DNA of 10,222 bases. Source: Anaerolineales bacterium. GTDB lineage: Bacteria > Chloroflexota > Anaerolineae > Anaerolineales > E44-bin32. The notes under the pieces were generated by a model. The model was not told the origin of the DNA, searched no databases, and saw only the letters and a list, made by a program, of their open reading frames with translations. Numbering within the stretch: position 1 is the stretch's first letter; each line of letters begins with the position of its first letter. Positions 6,771-10,222 of this stretch are shown one piece after another. The stretch is taken from NCBI GenBank assembly GCA_011772595.1, contig WVZH01000326.1, positions 236,472-246,693 of the forward strand, written 5' to 3'. A program made the translations under genes and the position numbers.

Positions 6771-6866
6771 CTATCCCTCTGATTTTGGCTTGCCCCTGTA
6801 ACAAAAGAAGCCTTGTTTCTCAACATTCGTGCTATCAACGGAAAAGAGTTTAAAACCTGCATCCAT
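6771..6866 (-). pseudogene. N-terminal fragment of the collapsed GNAT-YoaP gene
   Basis: An ATG at 6864-6866 with GAGG seven bases upstream opens a 31-codon frame. It reads FKLFSVDSTNVEKQGFFCYR, then GKPKSEG, then TAG. The GFFC...KPKSEG stretch is what I recall as the N-terminus of GNAT-YoaP acetyltransferases, where a Tyr usually follows SEG. The TAG could come from a Tyr codon by one base change, or mark a deletion joint. The next codon is the ATG of the C-terminal YoaP domain in the same frame. About 130 to 150 residues of acetyltransferase core are missing. The frame is too short to appear in ordinary gene calls. Confidence 0.65.
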
Positions 6867-6931
6867 GTTCGAACCTCGAAAAAGATCCTAGTCGAGATCA
6901 AATTTCGCCGTGAGAAGATCTGCGCACTCTC

Positions 6932-6960
6932 AACATAGCACAATCTTGGCGTCGAGCCAA
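6932..6960 (-). promoter_or_regulatory. Weak promoter candidate for the YoaP-ferredoxin unit
   Basis: On the minus strand TTGGCT (complement of 6955-6960) and TATGTT (complement of 6932-6937) are separated by 17 bases and lie upstream of the fragment start at 6866. Each matches four of six consensus bases. The first box overlaps an inverted repeat, TTGGC 6946-6950 and GCCAA 6956-6960, which could be a small operator. This is suggestive only. Confidence 0.25.
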
Positions 6961-7014
6961 TTTAGCGTTCCAGTCGTGTCTACAGCATAGCGATCCTATT
7001 CAAGCACGTTCTCT

Positions 7015-7509
7015 TCAATGTCGTACTTCCCACATCGAGCCAACATAATCTGGCAGATCTTGATGACCCAGCATTTGCCGAATCGCGTGCGCTTCACCTA
7101 GATGAAACCAGCAATGGTAGATATTCCTGAGCAACGATGTTCCCACATCCTCCGAGACATCTTCGCCTTGCCACACCAGATGATCGCTAAGAACATCTTC
7201 CGTAATTGCATCCAAATACTTGTCTGCCAGACTTGTAATATTACGCCAGTGTTCCCACATCTCATTCCAATCTGGCGTGCTCGCAGGCTGGCCATATCCA
7301 ACGAGCTTGTATAAATTCGGGGCAATGTTCTCCCCTTGAGCCAATTGGACCCATAAATAGTGCTCCTGGCCGGCTAAATGGCCGACGATCCAACTCAGAC
7401 AATTCATGGGCCACAATCGCTTTTGCGAATCTTCTGTGGGCACACCCTGTATACAACGCACGAACTCGCTACGCGCAAAGCGGAGTTGAGTAACTAATGG
7501 ATGGGTCAT
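7015..7509 (-). CDS. DinB-fold protein
   Basis: The 164-residue protein has the four-helix DinB/YfiT layout. The N-terminal helix contains FARSEFVRCI, the second has SWIVGHLAGQEHYLW (39-53), and the last begins LLRNIYHCWFHLGEAHAIRQMLGH (126-149). His 44 with His 132, His 136 or His 141 are candidates for the divalent-metal site of this superfamily, which includes thiol-dependent S-transferases. Many members are stress-induced but have no proven substrate. The length is normal. The ATG at 7507-7509 is preceded by GAGGG four bases upstream. It stands alone: 254 bases from the ACT gene upstream and 148 bases from the GNAT remnant downstream. Confidence 0.85.
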   Translation of the reverse strand: MTHPLVTQLRFARSEFVRCIQGVPTEDSQKRLWPMNCLSWIVGHLAGQEHYLWVQLAQGENIAPNLYKLVGYGQPASTPDWNEMWEHWRNITSLADKYLDAITEDVLSDHLVWQGEDVSEDVGTSLLRNIYHCWFHLGEAHAIRQMLGHQDLPDYVGSMWEVRH

Positions 7510-7607
7510 AGGTCCCTCTTAATCATTCAATTCTGATCCACGGTTACCAGATCGATCTCCTACCCTACCCTAGGCAATCCGGGAAACACATGGACTCAAG
7601 CAAGCGT

Positions 7608-7625
7608 GCTGGAAGGTTTTCCAGC
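7608..7625. repeat. Perfect 7-base inverted repeat in the 7510-7763 gap
   Basis: GCTGGAA at 7608-7614 and TTCCAGC at 7619-7625 surround a four-base loop. It lies about 140 bases after the ACT gene and about 100 before the DinB gene. No T-run follows on either strand, so it is not a clear terminator. Apart from a short TAGGG-type triplet at 7559-7574 I see nothing else in this gap. Confidence 0.45.
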
Positions 7626-7763
7626 GGTTGGCGCGTTGACGTAGTGCTTGTCTTTCATAAAGTCGTAAGTTCCACCCTGTTCGCAAAGCAAGACGAAACG
7701 AGTTACAGAAGAAAATCAGACAGCACGCAGTCTTTTATATTTAGATCTTGTCGGTCAGGAGTA

Positions 7764-8141
7764 CTACGATGGTGCCAGAATCTCCCGGGCCTTCTCCAGG
7801 TCGTCTACGCCAAGTACGAGACGCGTTGAGGTGGCAAGGTAGGAAAGCTGAATATTTACGTCACCGGATGCCAATTTCCTAGCGACCTCACCAAGAACCC
7901 CCGGTCGATCTTCCAATTCCACGACCACAACGTCCTGCTCACCCGTAACCTCGATACCTGCGGCCTCGAGTGTTTGGCGAGCTTTCTCAGGTTCCTCCAC
8001 GAGTATGTGGATAAGGCCTTTGCCTTCCGCGGTGACGCCACAAAAACCCTCGATGTTAATGCCTGCCTCACCTAGGGCTTCGCCCATCGTCGCCAAGGAA
8101 CCCGGACGGTCCTCGAGGGATATGGCCAAATCTTTTGCCAT
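7764..8141 (-). CDS. Tandem ACT-domain protein
   Basis: This 125-residue soluble protein is made of two ACT domains and nothing else. The first opens with AISLEDRPGSL (6-16), continues with GEAGINIEGF (24-33) and ends with a beta strand and helix. The second opens with VVVVELEDRPGVL (71-83) and contains ASGDVNIQLSYLA (91-103). EDRPG at 10-14 and 77-81 sits where ACT domains bind small ligands, usually amino acids, at a domain interface. Such proteins are presumed amino-acid sensors or regulatory partners, but no enzyme partner lies next to it. The ATG at 8139-8141 has a very strong AAGGAGGAG four bases upstream. The leader contains a stable inverted repeat (8183-8215). Confidence 0.9.
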   Translation of the reverse strand: MAKDLAISLEDRPGSLATMGEALGEAGINIEGFCGVTAEGKGLIHILVEEPEKARQTLEAAGIEVTGEQDVVVVELEDRPGVLGEVARKLASGDVNIQLSYLATSTRLVLGVDDLEKAREILAPS

Positions 8142-8182
8142 GGCACTCCTCCTTTGCCTCCAATTAAGAGAGGACTAAATTC

Positions 8183-8215
8183 GTCACGGGATGAGGCAAG
8201 AGTGAATCCCGTAAC
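8183..8215 (-). repeat. Ten-base inverted repeat in the leader of the ACT gene
   Basis: GTCACGGGAT (8183-8192) faces ATCCCGTAAC (8206-8215) across a 13-base loop. As minus-strand RNA it gives a ten-pair stem with one G-U pair. It lies about 40 bases before the ATG at 8141. No U-run follows it. It could be an operator or a leader RNA structure. Confidence 0.55.
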
Positions 8216-8224
8216 TATATGATT

Positions 8225-8253
8225 AGATTAGAACATCTGGAGACAGGATTCAA
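8225..8253 (-). promoter_or_regulatory. Weak promoter candidate for the ACT gene
   Basis: TTGAAT (complement of 8248-8253) and TAATCT (complement of 8225-8230) are exactly 17 bases apart. Transcription from here would begin close to the upstream arm of the 8183-8215 hairpin. The second box matches the consensus poorly, so confidence is low. Confidence 0.25.
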
Positions 8254-8371
8254 GAGTGAGTATCCGGTTCTATGCAGCTTGTGGCTTGAAGGATCGCGCA
8301 CATTCACCAGGATGTACTGGGGTTGGTGATCTGCCCGGTGCATTTCCTGGTTTCCCAACTCCCGCCGAAAG

Positions 8372-9028
8372 TTATGCAAAATCGCCGTATGGTCCCAGTT
8401 GGTACCCTCTGGCTTCCCAGGCCTCCCGCATGATCGCATTATGTCGTAAATACGAATCGACAATTGGTTTCGGAACGGTGTTCAGTGGACAGGAGAAGTT
8501 GATGCATCTGGGGCAAGCATTCTTTCGCAGGTTATACCCGCTAAGAAGCACGGCGCCAAGCGCAACGAGTGTGAGAAGGTACTGCTTTCCCATGAGCAAG
8601 AAAACAAACGGATACCCAACGAAGATGAGCATTCCCACTATGAGTTGCACCTTCTCCCCCTTGCTCAATGGCGACGGATCATAAGCCCAAATCTTGAGCA
8701 CCCCATAATTCGCATGGCAATGCAGGACTTTCCTCTCCTCCGCCCAATAAGGGCAATGCCTACACAGCACACGAGCTTCCCAAATGAAGAAAAATAATCC
8801 CCAATAAACTAACCAGCCGAGCAGATAAATACCATAACCACCACGGATAAATCCGACCACAACCGACGCGCCAAATGGTAGAAACGCCAGCAAAAACTTG
8901 AATAAATCTCCCCGGTCATAGCGGCACATCAGTTGCCCAGAGATATTACAATCAATGCACATTTCTTGCGACTTCCACGTACAAAGTCGTTGATGGAGAA
9001 TGCCTTCGTCGGAGATCGATTGCAACAT
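8372..9028 (-). CDS. Cysteine-rich four-helix membrane protein
   Basis: I recognise no named function. The 218-residue protein has four hydrophobic segments (about 42-61, 66-83, 128-146 and 149-165) and three cysteine groups outside them: Cys 16, 24, 27, 35 (CIDCN); Cys 89, 92, 104 with His 91, 103 and 105 (CRHCPYW, LHCHANYG); and Cys 172, 175, 180 (CPRCINFSC). With four crossings all three groups lie on the same membrane face. The basic middle loop suggests the cytoplasm. Metal or iron-sulfur binding is the obvious inference. The C-terminal NFSCPLNxVPK and MREAWEARGY look like a conserved family signature. The ATG at 9026-9028 has AAGGCGG six bases upstream; the frame can also start at a TTG at 9049. 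The Nudix gene lies about 70 bases upstream. Confidence 0.75.
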   Translation of the reverse strand: MLQSISDEGILHQRLCTWKSQEMCIDCNISGQLMCRYDRGDLFKFLLAFLPFGASVVVGFIRGGYGIYLLGWLVYWGLFFFIWEARVLCRHCPYWAEERKVLHCHANYGVLKIWAYDPSPLSKGEKVQLIVGMLIFVGYPFVFLLMGKQYLLTLVALGAVLLSGYNLRKNACPRCINFSCPLNTVPKPIVDSYLRHNAIMREAWEARGYQLGPYGDFA

Positions 9029-9098
9029 TGGACACCGCCTTTTTTGCAATCAACATACACGGCGCATCTTCATTCCAAGGCCGGTCGGTAAAGAGCGA

Positions 9099-9566
9099 TT
9101 ATTCAATCCAATTCCGTGTGGAGATCGTAACCGGAAGTGGTGAGAACTTACCAGCTACTGCGTCTACAATTCGACGGATTGTGAATTCGCTTATTGGGCG
9201 AGGAAACGATCCTATCGACCAATATTTGCATTCGGAAATCTCTTCATCACTCGGTGATGGTTCTTGACTCTCCTCAGATTGAGAACAAAGGAATACGTAG
9301 TGAAAGAAGCCCGCATCAATTTCGTGGTAGATTCCACTCATGCGCTCAACGACAACATCCAAACCTGTCTCCTCGCGAACCTCCCGCACAACAGCCTCAA
9401 AAGGATGCTCATTCGACTCGACTTCTCCGCCAGGCAGCTCCCAATTTAGACGTCCATAGGCATGCTTAACCAGGAGCACCTCGCCCACTTCATTCTGGAT
9501 GACCGCGGCTGCCCCGTATCTCATATTCTCAAAGCCCATATCCGATCCATCGTTCCTGACATTCAT
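9099..9566 (-). CDS. Nudix hydrolase
   Basis: The 155-residue soluble protein has a complete Nudix box from Gly 47 to Leu 69: G-x5-E53-x7-R61-E62-V-R-E65-E66-T-G68-L. This metal-binding loop cleaves nucleoside diphosphates linked to another group, X. It is preceded by the strand GAAAVIQNEVGEVLLVKH (18-35) and WELPGGE (42-48). No extra domain is seen, and the substrate cannot be told from sequence. The start is unsure: the ATG at 9566 lacks a clear Shine-Dalgarno sequence, and in-frame ATGs at 9539 and 9524 also precede the first strand. It follows the methyltransferase-like gene by 52 bases. Confidence 0.9.
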   Translation of the reverse strand: MNVRNDGSDMGFENMRYGAAAVIQNEVGEVLLVKHAYGRLNWELPGGEVESNEHPFEAVVREVREETGLDVVVERMSGIYHEIDAGFFHYVFLCSQSEESQEPSPSDEEISECKYWSIGSFPRPISEFTIRRIVDAVAGKFSPLPVTISTRNWIE

Positions 9567-9618
9567 TAGGCAGCAATTGGCTTGCCCATCTTGTTGAACT
9601 TGCCAATCCTATATCGAC

Positions 9619-10222
9619 CTAGTGGATCATCTGCAATCCATGTTTGTAATTAGGACGACGACTAACACACCCTTGACGAATTACCCCTGCTTCTAGCTGC
9701 CAAATTCTAGGAAATAGCTTATACCTCACTCGTTCAGTGTATTTGCTATATCCCGGCAACCCCTCGATCAGTGCGTGATCCTCAAGCGTCGTCCGCACGA
9801 AAATCAACATTGAAGAGAGAATCCCGACCATAAGAGCCCAGATGGACCCAAGGGATATTGGGATGCTTAAGTGTACGAGTATAGAGCCCGCGTATCCAGG
9901 ATGACGAACATATTTATAGGGTCCAACTTGAACCACAGTATCACCTTCAATACGCACGAAGCCCGAATAAAGCCTATTGACCGAAACGGCCCAGATGCTG
10001 ATCACGTACCCAATGGCGGATAAAAGCAGGGCAAGAAGTTGCACCGTCATCGGTATACGTGGTGACCATTTAAGGCGATGGTCCAAACCAGCGATCATGA
10101 GGAGTCCCGCCGGGCTTAATACCCTCAAGATCCCCGCCAACAGCTTATCCCAACCCTTGGTTCTCTCGTCAATCCTCGTTCGATTTTCGATAAATTCATC
10201 GTCGATCCGAATGACCACGACG
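9619..10222 (-). CDS. Isoprenylcysteine methyltransferase-like membrane protein, N-terminus cut
   Basis: The frame stays open to the right edge of the window, so the start is outside. A GTG at 10218 is likely internal, because the preceding codon is open and family members carry a further membrane segment before this point. Numbered from that GTG, hydrophobic segments lie at about 28-45, 58-80 and 110-142. The signature is VVQVGPYKYVRHPGYAG (95-111) followed by TTLEDHALIEGLPGYSKYTERVRYKLFP (143-170). This is the S-adenosylmethionine-binding region of the ICMT/PEMT family, which methylates small or lipid-linked substrates at the membrane. Homologues usually end near the RLxPxxW motif. Here about 26 extra residues follow RIW (171-173), a tail that looks unrelated and may come from loss of the original stop codon. 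Confidence 0.85.
   Translation of the reverse strand, partial: VVVIRIDDEFIENRTRIDERTKGWDKLLAGILRVLSPAGLLMIAGLDHRLKWSPRIPMTVQLLALLLSAIGYVISIWAVSVNRLYSGFVRIEGDTVVQVGPYKYVRHPGYAGSILVHLSIPISLGSIWALMVGILSSMLIFVRTTLEDHALIEGLPGYSKYTERVRYKLFPRIWQLEAGVIRQGCVSRRPNYKHGLQMIH

Noticed and set aside
6860..6900. GTTCGAACC resembling a tRNA T-loop
   Set aside because: No acceptor, D or anticodon stems can be drawn around it, and it serves as the leader of the GNAT fragment.
7559..7574. CCTACCCTACCCTAGG, a short telomere-like triplet repeat
   Set aside because: It is only about three units long and isolated in an otherwise plain gap.
8256..8684. 142-codon plus-strand frame
   Set aside because: It is antisense to the cysteine-rich membrane protein and its leader, with no ribosome site or family resemblance.

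Overview
All fourteen protein genes seen here lie on the minus strand of a window with roughly balanced base composition. Most have good Shine-Dalgarno sequences, so this is a bacterial chromosome segment rather than a phage or plasmid core. No rRNA, tRNA, transposase, integrase or CRISPR array was seen. The family mix suggests an uncultured anaerobic or deep-branching bacterium, possibly Chloroflexota (Dehalococcoidia-like). It includes a CEFC-type double [4Fe-4S] protein, a cysteine-rich four-helix membrane protein, a short MetF, a DinB-fold protein, an isoprenylcysteine methyltransferase-like protein and a calcium-repeat pectate lyase. That placement is inference, not proven.

Layout in the direction of transcription (high to low coordinates): a 5'-truncated ICMT-like membrane methyltransferase (9619-10222); a Nudix hydrolase (9099-9566); a cysteine-rich membrane protein (8372-9028); a tandem ACT-domain protein with a hairpin leader (7764-8141); a DinB-fold protein (7015-7509); the remains of a GNAT/YoaP acetyltransferase, kept as a 31-residue N-terminal piece and an 80-residue C-terminal domain (6528-6866); a ferredoxin-like protein 17 bases further on (5638-6510); a small charged protein with two RRSGKDRR-type repeats (5349-5570); a membrane-anchored pectate lyase-like protein (3574-5235); metF (2615-3493) with a hairpin next to its ribosome binding site, coupled to a pentapeptide-repeat gene (2003-2608); a stand-alone RibD-type reductase (1145-1903); an unidentified protein (329-943); and the start of a DUF1801 protein (1-170).

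The genes do not form one pathway. Three pairs look transcriptionally linked: metF with the pentapeptide gene (6-base gap), the YoaP remnant with the ferredoxin-like gene (17-base gap), and possibly the ferredoxin gene with the charged-repeat gene. The rest are single housekeeping or stress genes with gaps of about 50 to 250 bases. No stretch without a gene exceeds 300 bases. The longest gaps, 7510-7763 and 8142-8371, hold only short inverted repeats and weak promoter-like sequence.

The most notable observation is the collapsed GNAT-YoaP gene, in which a TAG stop directly abuts the ATG of the surviving C-terminal domain in the same frame. No convincing new multi-gene system was found.
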